DNA of 64,000 nucleotides from Lactobacillus psittaci DSM 15354 (GCF_000425905.1 NZ_KE384473.1:188693-252692), one strand, 5' to 3'. Shown: positions 44,774-55,949, counted from the first letter of the stretch. The notes: generated by a model from the letters alone, not told the origin. Made by a program: numbers and translations.

Positions 44774-46021
44774 ATGTCTTATTCAGAAAAATTACTTGAT
44801 GCAATAGAAAATCATGATTTTTCACAAACAAATATTTTATTAAAACAAGCATTAGATCAGGATGAGCCTGAAATTTTAGCTTCACTTGCTGATAACTTAA
44901 CTGATATGGGCTTTACTGACTACAGTAAGGATGTCTATCGCGCCTTAATTGCTAAATATCCCGAAGAAGATTTGTTTAAGGTTTACTTGGCTGAAATCTT
45001 ATTAAATGATGGTAGTGAAGACGATGCCTTAAGCTTGCTCTATGATATTAGTCCTGATAGCGATGCTTACCTAGATAGCTTATTGGTACAAGCTGATTAC
45101 TACCAATCAATGGGCTTAATTGAGACTGCGGAAGCTAAATTAAAGGCTGCCCACGAATTAGCACCAGATGAAGACGCAATTATCTTTGGCCTAGCTGAAT
45201 TAGCATACTCAGCTGGTAAAAATGAACTTGCCTTAGCACATTACCAAGACTTGATTAAGCGACAAGATTATTTTGGCGAAGTTAACTTAAATGAAAGAAT
45301 TATTGCCTGCTTAGCTAAACTTGGACGTTATGAAGAAGCTAGTGACATGATTCTTGCTAAAGGAGATAGCTTAATCGATATTGATGCCCGCTATCAAGCA
45401 GGACTTGTGTTATTAAGTACTGGCAAATTCAAAAAAGCAATTGAATACTTGCAAGGCGTACTTGAACAGGCACCAGATTATGTCAATGCTTATCCATTAT
45501 TAGCCCAAGCATACGAAGAAAATGGTGACGATGAATTAGCACTTGAAACTGCACAAAAAGGATTGACTTATAATGAATATGATGAAACCTTATATGCACT
45601 TTTGGGTCGCGTTGCCAGCAAGCTAGGTAAGTATGACTTAGCTGAAGAAATGCTCGTTAAGGGCTTGAAATACGCTCCAGATAACAATGATTTACGTATT
45701 CAGTTATCTAACCTTTACCTTTACCTCAAAAAAGATCAGGAAAACTTGGACTTGTTTGCGGATACTGACGATGAAAATCTTGAACCACAAGCAAGATGGA
45801 ATATTGCAGTCTCACTTTATCGCTTAGAAGACTATGACAAGTCACGTCAAGAATTCTTATTGGCTTACCCTAACTTCCAAACTAACCCTGACTTTTTGAA
45901 AGATATGATTTATCTCTTTATTGCTCAGGGAGAAAATGATGTCCTCAAGGATTTATTAGACAAATATCTCGCTATTAATCCAACAGATGAAGAAATGGTA
46001 GAATTGCGAGAGCAACTATAA
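44774..46021 (+). CDS. TPR-repeat protein, YpiA-like (415 aa)
   Basis: All-helical scaffold of tandem tetratricopeptide repeats (about residues 30-400), with alternating patterns such as YVNAYPLLAQAYEENGDDEL and ALLGRVASKLGKYDLAEEM. No catalytic motif, signal peptide or membrane span is seen. A similar TPR gene lies near hup in other low-GC Gram-positives. It is acidic overall. The role, probably protein-protein contacts, is unknown. ATG follows AGAGGAGAG. Confidence 0.88.
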   Translation: MSYSEKLLDAIENHDFSQTNILLKQALDQDEPEILASLADNLTDMGFTDYSKDVYRALIAKYPEEDLFKVYLAEILLNDGSEDDALSLLYDISPDSDAYLDSLLVQADYYQSMGLIETAEAKLKAAHELAPDEDAIIFGLAELAYSAGKNELALAHYQDLIKRQDYFGEVNLNERIIACLAKLGRYEEASDMILAKGDSLIDIDARYQAGLVLLSTGKFKKAIEYLQGVLEQAPDYVNAYPLLAQAYEENGDDELALETAQKGLTYNEYDETLYALLGRVASKLGKYDLAEEMLVKGLKYAPDNNDLRIQLSNLYLYLKKDQENLDLFADTDDENLEPQARWNIAVSLYRLEDYDKSRQEFLLAYPNFQTNPDFLKDMIYLFIAQGENDVLKDLLDKYLAINPTDEEMVELREQL

Positions 46022-46068
46022 CTCCACATAATATAGATGTAATTCCTATATGTGGAGTTATTTTTTTG
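46019..46068 (+). terminator. Terminator after the TPR gene
   Basis: AACTCCACATA and TATGTGGAGTT form an 11-bp stem followed by T7. Confidence 0.85.
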
Positions 46069-46077
46069 TGTTATAAT
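46069..46077 (+). promoter_or_regulatory. Extended -10 promoter of the first giant adhesin
   Basis: TGTTATAAT immediately follows the terminator T-run of the upstream gene, about 60 bp before the adhesin start. No good -35 box is seen. Confidence 0.5.
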
Positions 46078-46136
46078 ACTACAGTTACTAGCGTATGCTT
46101 AACGTTTTACTTAGATTGAAAGGATAGTTAACTTAA

Positions 46137-49100
46137 ATGAGAGTTTCTAAAAATAATTTGAAACACCGGTTAGATCAAGAAGCTAATCGTGTTCAACATT
46201 TTAGTATTAGAAAATTAAGTATAGGAGCAGCTTCTGTTTTATTATCAACATCACTATATTTGGGAGTTAATAGTGGTCATATGGTAAAAGCAGATACTAC
46301 TTCTGAATCTTCAACAGAACAAAGTGGCTCAGGTAGTTCAACTACTTCTGATACCCAAGATACAAACGCATCATCTACCGAAGTGAGTTCAAGTGATAAG
46401 GCAGTGGCTACTACAAGTTCACAAGTAGCAACTAATTCAGATAGTGCTGAAAAGGTAAGTACAGATAGTGCCACTCAAAGCGCAAACGAAAAGACTACTG
46501 AAAAGTCAAATGCAAGTGCAACTACATCTACTTTAGACGTATCAAGCTCAAAAAACACTACTAATTCAGCTTCAACTTTAGCTGATAGCAAGGTTGCAAA
46601 TACTAATGCATTAGAATCAAATGATGCGGCTTTTACAGCTGATAAAACTACCATTGGTAATGATGGAACAAGCAAGGGTATTACTTTAAGCTTAAATCTT
46701 ACTGCTAAAGCCGGAGATGTAATTACAATCAAGATTCCAAAAAGTAGTGCTTACAAAATAGGTACTGACGACTTTGAATCCTTAAATGGTACCGGTACCA
46801 CCACTTTTGATGATAGCAGTGATTCCGGCTACTATATAATTACTGATAAAATCACTCAAGATGGAGCACAATTTACGCAACGAATTAATTTGTCACCATT
46901 AAGTAACTTTACTGGACAACCATTGAATGGTAACAAAGCAATAAATCCAATTACTGATGTTGGTACTAAAGAGTTACAAGCTTCATTGACAATTGTGGAT
47001 AAAAATGGGGTTCAAATTGGATCAAAGACTATTAACTACCAATCCATCATTAGTCCACAAATGCATCCATCATTTTCTCGTAAGCCTACTTCTACTGGAG
47101 TACCATCAGTTTTGCCAAAGACAAATTACACTTACTACTTAAAAGTTGGTGAAGTTAACGGGCTTCAAGATAGTACTACTGCTCAATCTACGTTAATTAA
47201 TTCAGCCGTTAACTATGGGGCAACCATTACAATTCCAGTTCCAGAGGGATTTGTCTTAGATCAAACTGCTACTAATGATAAGAATAACTTTGCTGATGGC
47301 ACAACTATCACTCAAAGTGGTAATGTGATTACAATTACAGTACCAAAGGGTGCAGGTAATCAACATTTCCAAAGTACAAATCCGGATGGATATGCCATTG
47401 TAGGTTACTATAATGTGGATCAACCTGAAGAAGATACTACCATCAAGGCATCAGGAGATATTACTATTACTCAAAAAGTTGATGCTAATGGTACTTTACT
47501 TACTTCAAGCTTACCAGCATGGACAGAAACTATTCGTGGTGCTAAGAATACAAGTGTATATGGTGACTTTGGCTCTTCAGCAGCTTCTAATTCAACTTCT
47601 GGGGAATTGTTAATTGATGGTGATCCAGGAAGAATCGCTAGCTTTGGCTTTACCAATAATACTGCCATTGCCTTAAGTAAAGCTGAATTTACTATTAAGA
47701 TGGCTGATGGCCTTTTGACTACGTCAATTGCAACTCCAGCTAAGTCAGCTGATTTAGAAGGCTTAACTAGCTACACTTATACCGCAACCTACACTGATGG
47801 CACTACTTCAACTGGTAGTGTAGACGCAGGTGGTACAGTTACAGCTGAAAATGGCAAATATATCAGTCAAATTGTCTTTAATCCTAATTATGTTCCTGCA
47901 GGTGCAAATGCTCAGGCATCATATTATGATACTAATAAGCTTCAGTTTGTCGCTTATGGTACTGTGAGCACAAAATATAAAAACGGAACAGTAACTAAGG
48001 CAGGAGATAAGTTAGTTTCATCTATTACTGTTACTAGTCCAGAAATCAAGAATAAAGATAATGCCCAAGTTTTTAATACAAGTGCTGCTACTAACGTTTT
48101 AATTGATCAATCTGGTTTAACTACAAGTAACAACTTCTATTTATATCAGAATAACCAAAAAGCTTCATCAAATGCTGGTTTTGTAGCAACTTATAATTCT
48201 GGTGCTTCCAAGACTGTTAACTATGCCAAAAACCCTATTATTTATTATGTCTTGCCAGAAGGGACCATATTTAATGGGACTCTTAAGAATGTTCAGGGTA
48301 ATCCAAAATTCTCTACTTTTTGGGTAGGAAACCAGCAAGTCATTAAATTTGACTATACTGGAACTAACTTTAAGTACGATACTACTCAGACCACTAACTG
48401 GGCTTACCTTTCAATCTTACCTACTGTAACTAGTGGTACTTATCCAATTGTTGCATATATGACTACCAGCACAGGGATGAATTCAACAAGTAATCCAGCT
48501 GTATCTACTATCCAAGGCTTCAATAGTGCCTTTACTGAAGGTAATGTTGACAATACTTACCAAATTGGTAAGCAAACTTGGACAATTAACTTAGCTAGTG
48601 AAATTTATCCTGCTGGTCTTGCTAAAGGAAATAAGGATACTAACTATTCAAGTACTGGTACTTCTGATGATAAGGGAAGTACTGAATTAAATTACGAAGT
48701 TGAAGTAGTCAATGGTACTAAGGATGCCCAATCTGCAACAGCAACAGATGTCAACCTTTATGTCAACTTGCCAACCGAAGTCAACTTTAAGTTAACTGGT
48801 CCTATTAGTAGTAACAACAATGGTGAAACTATTCTCTACAGTACTACTGCAGTTACTTTGGGAACTTCTACTCAGCCAGATACAAGTAATTGGCTAACAG
48901 CTGATCAAGTGACTGATTGGTCAACAATTAAAGCTTTTGCAATCAAGATTCCTAAGATTAGTGCTAATAGTAACAGTGGTTTGTATAAAGTTACTGGTAT
49001 TGATTCTAACTTAGCTGCTGATGCAGGTAAGACCGCATACCTTGAATTTGAAAGTTATCACGGAAATGATGATGTACCATCTGTTGTTCAAAAGGGCGCA

Positions 49101-52100
49101 GATTCATTTGCTCCTGCAATTACTATTTCAGGCACTTCAACTATCAAGACTGCACTTAAATATACTGATGCTGATGGTCAAACTCATACTGTAAACTTGA
49201 ACTACACTAAGCAATACCAAGATAATTCATCAACTATGAGTTATAGCGATTTCCCAAGTGCAATTTCTGGTTTCAGTAGTGAAGACCAAGCTACTATCAA
49301 TGCTTTAATTGCTAAGGGCTACAAGTTTGTTCCATTAAGTGATACTAATAACACTATCTTGGATAACGGTGGTAAAACTTGGCAATCTGATTCGACTAAT
49401 AATCCAGATGGCAGTGCAGCTTGGGGTAGTCAAGTTAAGTACTACTTCGATGGTGATACTGTAGTTTACAAATTAGAACACAATACAGTTGATGTAACAC
49501 CAAACGATGGTAAATCTTCAACTGACAAGATTCCAAATTCAGAAAAGAACTATCCTGATGGTGTTACTAACCAGGACTTAACTAAGACTGTTACTCGTAC
49601 GATTAATATCTACGATAAAGATGGCAAGACTATTGTTAATACCATTAAGCAAGATGTTAAGTTCAAGAGAACTGCCCACATTGATGCCGTAACTGGTAAG
49701 ATTACTGGCTACAGTGACTACTCAAGCTTTGATGACAACAATGGTCAATATAGTGAACAAAGCTTTGATACACCAGCAGGTTACACAAGTCACGTTACCT
49801 ACACCAACTTGAAGTCAACTGAAGATGGTGTTACTGCAGTTAAGAGTGAATCAGCTTTGGTTAACAAAGTGCCAACTGATGAAACTGTTGATGTCACTTT
49901 TACACCAAATAAGGAAAGTGTAAATGTTAGATATGAAACTGCTGATGGTAAGACATTAGCTGACTCAGATACCTTAACTGGTGATTACGGAACTAACTAC
50001 ACCACCAGTGCAAAGCCAGTTAAAGGTTATACTTTAAAGACAACTCCAGCTAATGCTACTGGCACTTACAGCACAAAGAATGATGATGTTGTTTACATTT
50101 ACGCACCAGATACTGAAACAGTAAATGTTAAGTACGTAGATGCAAACGGCAAGGAAATAGCATTATCAGACAGTAAGAGCGGTGACTACGGTACCACTTA
50201 CACTACCAGTGCGAAGACTATTGACGGTTACCACTTAACTAATACTCCATCAAATGCCACTGGAACTTTCACCACTACTAACGATGACGTTGTTTATACT
50301 TACGCTCCAGATAAGCAACAAATCACCATTGTTGTTACTGACAGTTCAACTGGTGAAAAGGTTAATGTGTCAATTCCAACTGACGTTGCAACTACCACAT
50401 TTACTGGTGACTCTAATAGTGATGTTCCATCTAACGTAACTACTAATGTTGACAAGGTTAAGGAATACTTGAAGTCTAAGGGCTACACAGTTCCTGAAAC
50501 TATCACAATTCCTACTACCTTTGACAGTACTCCAAATGGCACTTCAGAGACTGATGCTAACCCGCAAACAATTACTATCGAAGTTGGTCATAACCACACA
50601 GCAACTGACAAGACTATCACTAAGACCATTACTTACAAGACTGATGAAGGTGATAGTGTTGCAGATAACTACACTCAATCAGTAACTATTCATAAGGACA
50701 CTGATGATGTAACTGGTAATTCAACTTACACTGTTGATGGCAAGACTCTTGAAAATGGTAAAACTACTTTAGGTTCACAAAGCTTGCCTTCAAAACCTGG
50801 TTACTACGCTTCAACAGTTCCAGAAGGAGCAACTAGTGATTCAACTGTAAGTTTTGATTCCGACAATGTAAATGTAAACGTAGTTTACAAAAAGCTTGGT
50901 AAGATCATTCCAGTTGACGAAAAGGGTAACCCAATCCCAGGAGCAGATACTCCAACTTATAGCAACAACAGTGATGATCCAACAAAGGCTGGTGATACAA
51001 CTACACCGACAGTTCCAGGTTACACAGCAAGTAAGACTACTGTTCCTGGTAGTGAAATCACTAACCCGGGTGAAGATACTAAGGTAACTTATACTGCAAA
51101 TCCTCAAACTATCACTATCAAGTACGTTGATGATGACAACAAGGGCGCGCAAGTAGGCACTGACCAATCAGTACCTGGTAAGACTGGTGAAACAGTAACT
51201 CCAACTTACACTATTCCAGAAGGCTACGATTACGTATCTGGTAAAGTTGATAGTCACACTATGACTGCTGACGATAATACTGTTATTACCGTTCACTTGA
51301 AGCACCATCACACTACAGCTGACAAGAAAATCACTAAGACCATCACTTACAAGACAGATGAAGGTGATAGTGTTGCACCAGATTACACTCAATCAGTAAC
51401 TATTCATAAGGACACTGATGACGTAACTGGCAAGCCAACTTACACTGTCGATGGTAAGACTCTTGAAAATGGTCAAACTACTTTAGGTTCACAAAGCTTG
51501 CCTTCCAAAGATGGCTACTACGCTGCAAATGTTCCAGAAGGCGCAACTAGTGACTCAACTGTAAGTTTTGATTCCGACAATGTGAATGTAAACGTAGTTT
51601 ACAAAAAGCTTGGTAAGATTATCCCAGTTGACGAAAGTGGCAACCCAATCCCAGGAGCAGACACTCCAACTTACAACAACAGTGATGATCCAACTAAGCC
51701 TGGTGATACTACCACACCAACAGTACCGGGTTACACCGCAAGTAAGACAACTGTTCCAAGTAGTGATATCACTAACCCTGGTGACAATACACCGGTAACT
51801 TACACACCAAATACTCAAACTATTAAGGTGGTTGTAACTGATTCAACTACTGGCAAGACAATTACTGTCGATGTTCCAACTAGCTTTAACGGCAAGAGTG
51901 ACGAAAAGGTCGGTACAGATGTTACTGATGGTGTCCAAAATGTTGTTAATACTTTGAAGAAGCTTGGTTACACAATCACTAATCAAGGTGAAACTCCAAC
52001 TAGTTTTGACCACAGTCAAAATGAAAGTGCAGATTCTGACAATAACCCTCAAGTAATTAACATCACTGTTGGTCATAACCACACAGCAACTGACAAGACT

Positions 52101-55100
52101 ATCACTAAGACCATTACTTACAAGACTGATGAAGGTGATAGTGTTGCAGATAACTACACTCAATCAGTAACTATTCATAAGGACACTGATGATGCAACTG
52201 GCACTTCAACTTACTCAGTCGATGGCAAGACTCTTGAAAATGGTACTACTACTTTAGGTTCACAAAGCTTACCTTCAAAGGCAGGTTACTTTGCAGCAAC
52301 AGTTCAAGAAGGAGCAACTAGTGATTCAACTGTAAGTTTTGATTCCGACAATGTAAATGTAAACGTAGTTTACAAAAAGCTTGGTAAGATCATTCCAGTT
52401 GACGAAAAGGGTAACCCAATCCCAGGAGCAGATACTCCAACTTATAGCAACAACAGTGATGATCCAACAAAGGCTGGTGATACAACTACACCGACAGTTC
52501 CAGGTTACACAGCAAGTAAGACTACTGTTCCTGGTAGTGAAATCACTAACCCAGGTGAAGATACTAAGGTAACTTACACTGCAAATCCTAAGACCACTAA
52601 CATTGTCTTCAAGGATCAAGACAATAACAATGAAGTGGTTAAGACTGTTCCAGTAGATGGTCATACTTCAGAAACTGTTAATGTTGATGGAACTAAGACC
52701 ACTATTCCTGATGGTTACGAATTAGTTCCTGGCAATACTGTTCCACCTACTATTACTTTTGCTGGTGGAAATGAAACAACTCCAGATACAGTTGTTTACC
52801 TCAAGCACAAGACAACAACAGTTACACCAGATACTGATACCACTAAGACTTTGCCAGATAATCCAAAGAAGAATTATCCAACTACTGAAGTTTTAACTAA
52901 GACAGTTACTAGAACAATCAACGTTCACAACACTGATGGCTCTGTAACTACTGAACCTCAACAAGTTAAGTTCACTAGAACTGCAACAGTTGATGAAGTA
53001 ACAGGTGAAGTAACTAACTACAGCGATTGGACTGTTGATACTAGTGATAGCAAGCCTTCAGAATTTGAAGCATACAACTACACAACTCCATCTGGTTACA
53101 CTAGCAAGGTTGCTTACAACACTACTGAAGACAAGGCTCAAGCTGGTAATGGTACTGTTGCTAAGGCCGACGCAAGCATTACAACTGATGGTAAGACCAC
53201 TCCAGTTGAAGGTGGAACCGTTGATGTATACTTCGTTCCTGAAAAGCAAACTATTACTGTTACTGTAACTGATCAAGATGGAAATCCTGTTGTAATTCCA
53301 ACTGATATTCCAACAATCTTTAACGGAACTACTAACAGTGAGGTTGGTACTGATGTAACTGATGGTGTAACTAACATCACTACTTACTTAACTCAGCACG
53401 GTTATGAAGTAACTAAGCAATCAGAAACACCAAAGAACTTTGATGATACTGATAACACTGGTAAAGATAGTGATCAAACTCCACAAAATATCTCAATCAC
53501 TGTAAAGCACAAGACTGTGGATGTAACACCTGACAAGCCAAAGACAACTACTGATAACTTGCCAGATAACCCTGATACTAAGTACCCATCAGGCGTAACT
53601 GAAACTGACCTTAACAAGACAATCACTAGAACTATTGTCGAAGTAGATCCTGTAACTGGTGAAAAGAAGACAGTTGCCACTCAACCAGTACACTACACTA
53701 GAACTGCAACAGTTGACGAAGTAACTGGCAAGGTAATTTACACTGACTGGGCTACAACTGATAAGTGGGATGCATACACTCCAACTAACAAGCCTGGTTA
53801 CACACCAAGTCAAGACAAGGTTGACGAATCAACACCATCAGTTGATGATTCAGACCAAACCGTAACTATTACTTACAGTGCAAACCCAACCAATACTACT
53901 GTTGTCTTCGTTGATGATAATGATGGTGGTAAGACTGTTAAGACAGTTACAGTTAACGGTACAACTGGTGGAACTACACCACTTTCAGATGATGAACAAA
54001 AGATTCCAGATGGTTATGAATTAGTTCCAGGTAACACCGTACCAACTGAAATTAAGTTCAATAATGATGGTAGTCAAACACCAAGTACGACTGTTCACTT
54101 GAAGCACAAGACTACAACAGTAACTCCAGACAGTCCTAAGACTACCAACGACACCTTACCAGACAACCCTGACAAGAAGTATCCATCAGGTGTATCTGAA
54201 ACAGACCTTAACAAGACAATCACTAGAACAATTGTCGAGGTTGATCCATTAACTGGTGAACATAAGACTGTAGCAACTCAAACTGTTAAGTACACTAGAA
54301 CTGCAACAGTTGATGAAGTAAACGGCAAGGTAATTTACACTGACTGGGCTACAACTGACAACACTTGGCCAGAATACACTGCAAGTAAGAAGACTTTCTT
54401 CACTCCGTCTCAAGAAAAGGTATCTAGTCAAGAAGTTCCAGTAACTGGTACAGATACTACTGTAACTATCACTTACACCTTGAACCCAGATGGTGATCCA
54501 AGCTTTAACTTCTTCTTCTACGATGGTGGAGATTCTAGTGAAAAGCCAATCATCAGCGGTAAGATTCCAGTTAAGGTTGTTGATGGTAAGGTTGTAATTG
54601 ATACTGACAAGATTAAGACCATGATTCCAAAGGGTTATGAACTTATTCCTGGCAAGACAATTCCAACTGATCCGGCTAGTCTAGAAAAGACTTCAGATGG
54701 TACTTATAAGTTGCCAATTCCACTTCAACACAAGACTGTGGATGTAACACCAGACAAGCCTGCCAAACCTGGTGACAAGTTACCTGATAACCCAGATAAG
54801 ACATACCCAGATGGTGTTGAAACTACTAAGACAGTTACTAGAACAATCAACGTTCACAAGCCAGACGGCACTACTGAAACTACTAAACAAACAGTAACTT
54901 TCACTAGAACTGTGACTGTTGATGAAGTAACTGGCAAGGTTGTTAAGACTACCGACTGGACTTCAACTAACCCAGATTACCCAGAATACACTGTACCGGC
55001 TGTTGACGGCTACACTCCAAGTCAAACTACAGTTGAAAAGGTAACACCAAAAGCTTCTGACAATGATTCAACTGTTGACGTAACATACACTGGCAACGTT

Positions 55101-55949
55101 CAAACTATCAAGGTAGTTGTAACTGACAAGACTACTGGTAAGGAAGTTACTGTTGATGTACCAACTACTTTCGACGGCACAAGTGATAGCAAGACTGGTA
55201 AAGATGTTACTGACGGTGTTGAAAAGATTAAGGATTACTTGAAAAAGAAGGGTTACTCAGTCCCAGACAAGATTGATATTCCATCTACTTTTGACCACAG
55301 TCAAAACAAGGACTCAAAGACTGACGATCACCCTCAAGTAATTAACATTAGCGTGGATCACACTTACTCATCTTCAACTGAAAGTAAGACTGTCACTAGA
55401 ACCATTAAGGTTGTTACTCCAGATGGCAAGACTACAGAAACAAAACAAACTGTAACTTATACCAGAACAGTAACTACTGATAATGTAACTGGTCAATCAA
55501 CTACAACTAACTGGTCAACAACTGATAAGTGGAGTAGTTTCACCACACCAACTATTCCTGGCTACACACCTAGCCAAAGTAAGGTTGATGAAAAGACTCC
55601 AGCTGTTGATGACAAGGATGAAACTATTACCATCACTTACACTAAGAATGCTAGTCCAGTTAACCCAGTTAAGCCGGTTAACCCAGTTAAGCCAAATAAG
55701 CCAACTGATAAGGACAAGTCAAATAAACATCAGACAAATAACAAACAAGTTGTTCCTAACAACTCTGGTAAGTCAGACGTAAAGGTTACTAAGAAGACTA
55801 ACGCAAATAGCGGAAGTAGAAAGTTAGCTAACCAAGATAAATTACCTCAAACAGGTAATAAGGCCGAAGCACTTACCGGTTTAGGGCTAGCTGGTTTAGC
55901 ATTAGCTGGCTTGTTAATGTTTGGTGCTAAGAAGCGTAAGGATGACTAA
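46137..55949 (+). CDS. Giant YSIRK/LPQTG mucin-binding-type surface protein (3270 aa)
   Basis: Sortase-anchored adhesin, likely to bind mucus or host glycans. The YSIRK-type signal (FSIRKLSIGAASVLLSTSLY) is followed by a cleavage region near VKA (residue 52). Next come a Ser/Thr-rich stretch to about 165, a large N-terminal region (to about 1110), two MucBP repeats (about 1260-1324 and 1327-1391; DYGTTYTTSAK) and then many Mub B2-like repeats to about 3165. A Pro/Lys/Asn wall-spanning stretch precedes LPQTG (from residue 3236), a hydrophobic span and the tail KKRKDD. Three repeat units are nearly identical at DNA level. ATG follows AAAGGAT. No frameshift seen. Confidence 0.95.
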   Translation: MRVSKNNLKHRLDQEANRVQHFSIRKLSIGAASVLLSTSLYLGVNSGHMVKADTTSESSTEQSGSGSSTTSDTQDTNASSTEVSSSDKAVATTSSQVATNSDSAEKVSTDSATQSANEKTTEKSNASATTSTLDVSSSKNTTNSASTLADSKVANTNALESNDAAFTADKTTIGNDGTSKGITLSLNLTAKAGDVITIKIPKSSAYKIGTDDFESLNGTGTTTFDDSSDSGYYIITDKITQDGAQFTQRINLSPLSNFTGQPLNGNKAINPITDVGTKELQASLTIVDKNGVQIGSKTINYQSIISPQMHPSFSRKPTSTGVPSVLPKTNYTYYLKVGEVNGLQDSTTAQSTLINSAVNYGATITIPVPEGFVLDQTATNDKNNFADGTTITQSGNVITITVPKGAGNQHFQSTNPDGYAIVGYYNVDQPEEDTTIKASGDITITQKVDANGTLLTSSLPAWTETIRGAKNTSVYGDFGSSAASNSTSGELLIDGDPGRIASFGFTNNTAIALSKAEFTIKMADGLLTTSIATPAKSADLEGLTSYTYTATYTDGTTSTGSVDAGGTVTAENGKYISQIVFNPNYVPAGANAQASYYDTNKLQFVAYGTVSTKYKNGTVTKAGDKLVSSITVTSPEIKNKDNAQVFNTSAATNVLIDQSGLTTSNNFYLYQNNQKASSNAGFVATYNSGASKTVNYAKNPIIYYVLPEGTIFNGTLKNVQGNPKFSTFWVGNQQVIKFDYTGTNFKYDTTQTTNWAYLSILPTVTSGTYPIVAYMTTSTGMNSTSNPAVSTIQGFNSAFTEGNVDNTYQIGKQTWTINLASEIYPAGLAKGNKDTNYSSTGTSDDKGSTELNYEVEVVNGTKDAQSATATDVNLYVNLPTEVNFKLTGPISSNNNGETILYSTTAVTLGTSTQPDTSNWLTADQVTDWSTIKAFAIKIPKISANSNSGLYKVTGIDSNLAADAGKTAYLEFESYHGNDDVPSVVQKGADSFAPAITISGTSTIKTALKYTDADGQTHTVNLNYTKQYQDNSSTMSYSDFPSAISGFSSEDQATINALIAKGYKFVPLSDTNNTILDNGGKTWQSDSTNNPDGSAAWGSQVKYYFDGDTVVYKLEHNTVDVTPNDGKSSTDKIPNSEKNYPDGVTNQDLTKTVTRTINIYDKDGKTIVNTIKQDVKFKRTAHIDAVTGKITGYSDYSSFDDNNGQYSEQSFDTPAGYTSHVTYTNLKSTEDGVTAVKSESALVNKVPTDETVDVTFTPNKESVNVRYETADGKTLADSDTLTGDYGTNYTTSAKPVKGYTLKTTPANATGTYSTKNDDVVYIYAPDTETVNVKYVDANGKEIALSDSKSGDYGTTYTTSAKTIDGYHLTNTPSNATGTFTTTNDDVVYTYAPDKQQITIVVTDSSTGEKVNVSIPTDVATTTFTGDSNSDVPSNVTTNVDKVKEYLKSKGYTVPETITIPTTFDSTPNGTSETDANPQTITIEVGHNHTATDKTITKTITYKTDEGDSVADNYTQSVTIHKDTDDVTGNSTYTVDGKTLENGKTTLGSQSLPSKPGYYASTVPEGATSDSTVSFDSDNVNVNVVYKKLGKIIPVDEKGNPIPGADTPTYSNNSDDPTKAGDTTTPTVPGYTASKTTVPGSEITNPGEDTKVTYTANPQTITIKYVDDDNKGAQVGTDQSVPGKTGETVTPTYTIPEGYDYVSGKVDSHTMTADDNTVITVHLKHHHTTADKKITKTITYKTDEGDSVAPDYTQSVTIHKDTDDVTGKPTYTVDGKTLENGQTTLGSQSLPSKDGYYAANVPEGATSDSTVSFDSDNVNVNVVYKKLGKIIPVDESGNPIPGADTPTYNNSDDPTKPGDTTTPTVPGYTASKTTVPSSDITNPGDNTPVTYTPNTQTIKVVVTDSTTGKTITVDVPTSFNGKSDEKVGTDVTDGVQNVVNTLKKLGYTITNQGETPTSFDHSQNESADSDNNPQVINITVGHNHTATDKTITKTITYKTDEGDSVADNYTQSVTIHKDTDDATGTSTYSVDGKTLENGTTTLGSQSLPSKAGYFAATVQEGATSDSTVSFDSDNVNVNVVYKKLGKIIPVDEKGNPIPGADTPTYSNNSDDPTKAGDTTTPTVPGYTASKTTVPGSEITNPGEDTKVTYTANPKTTNIVFKDQDNNNEVVKTVPVDGHTSETVNVDGTKTTIPDGYELVPGNTVPPTITFAGGNETTPDTVVYLKHKTTTVTPDTDTTKTLPDNPKKNYPTTEVLTKTVTRTINVHNTDGSVTTEPQQVKFTRTATVDEVTGEVTNYSDWTVDTSDSKPSEFEAYNYTTPSGYTSKVAYNTTEDKAQAGNGTVAKADASITTDGKTTPVEGGTVDVYFVPEKQTITVTVTDQDGNPVVIPTDIPTIFNGTTNSEVGTDVTDGVTNITTYLTQHGYEVTKQSETPKNFDDTDNTGKDSDQTPQNISITVKHKTVDVTPDKPKTTTDNLPDNPDTKYPSGVTETDLNKTITRTIVEVDPVTGEKKTVATQPVHYTRTATVDEVTGKVIYTDWATTDKWDAYTPTNKPGYTPSQDKVDESTPSVDDSDQTVTITYSANPTNTTVVFVDDNDGGKTVKTVTVNGTTGGTTPLSDDEQKIPDGYELVPGNTVPTEIKFNNDGSQTPSTTVHLKHKTTTVTPDSPKTTNDTLPDNPDKKYPSGVSETDLNKTITRTIVEVDPLTGEHKTVATQTVKYTRTATVDEVNGKVIYTDWATTDNTWPEYTASKKTFFTPSQEKVSSQEVPVTGTDTTVTITYTLNPDGDPSFNFFFYDGGDSSEKPIISGKIPVKVVDGKVVIDTDKIKTMIPKGYELIPGKTIPTDPASLEKTSDGTYKLPIPLQHKTVDVTPDKPAKPGDKLPDNPDKTYPDGVETTKTVTRTINVHKPDGTTETTKQTVTFTRTVTVDEVTGKVVKTTDWTSTNPDYPEYTVPAVDGYTPSQTTVEKVTPKASDNDSTVDVTYTGNVQTIKVVVTDKTTGKEVTVDVPTTFDGTSDSKTGKDVTDGVEKIKDYLKKKGYSVPDKIDIPSTFDHSQNKDSKTDDHPQVINISVDHTYSSSTESKTVTRTIKVVTPDGKTTETKQTVTYTRTVTTDNVTGQSTTTNWSTTDKWSSFTTPTIPGYTPSQSKVDEKTPAVDDKDETITITYTKNASPVNPVKPVNPVKPNKPTDKDKSNKHQTNNKQVVPNNSGKSDVKVTKKTNANSGSRKLANQDKLPQTGNKAEALTGLGLAGLALAGLLMFGAKKRKDD
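50583..51103 (+). repeat. Adhesin repeat unit, copy 1
   Basis: In-gene repeat coding for the TKTITYKTDEGDSV and LGKIIPVDEKGNPIPGADT modules. The first 127 bp are identical to copy 3 at 1485 bp distance, and the last 280 bp differ from it at about two positions. Confidence 0.85.
51297..51814 (+). repeat. Adhesin repeat unit, copy 2
   Basis: Offset 714 bp from copy 1, with more substitutions and one codon deleted in the NNSDDPTK segment. Confidence 0.8.
52068..52588 (+). repeat. Adhesin repeat unit, copy 3
   Basis: Nearly identical to copy 1 in its first and last parts; the middle has diverged. Confidence 0.85.
53505..55090 (+). repeat. Adhesin B2-like repeats, second set
   Basis: Three units spaced about 600 bp, starting near 53505, 54102 and 54726. 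Each begins with HKT followed by VTPD-x-P and contains LPDNPD, TRTI and TATVDEV or TVTVDEV segments. Less uniform than the set at 50.6-52.6 kb. Confidence 0.75.

Noticed and set aside
50841-51818. Minus-strand open frames of 70-110 codons across the adhesin
   Set aside because: They recur at each repeat copy in the same antisense register and follow from the biased codon use of the adhesin; no ribosome sites or known domains.
50583-55090. Regularly spaced repeats resembling an array
   Set aside because: They are in-frame protein repeats of the adhesin with unit lengths of hundreds of bases, not CRISPR repeats.
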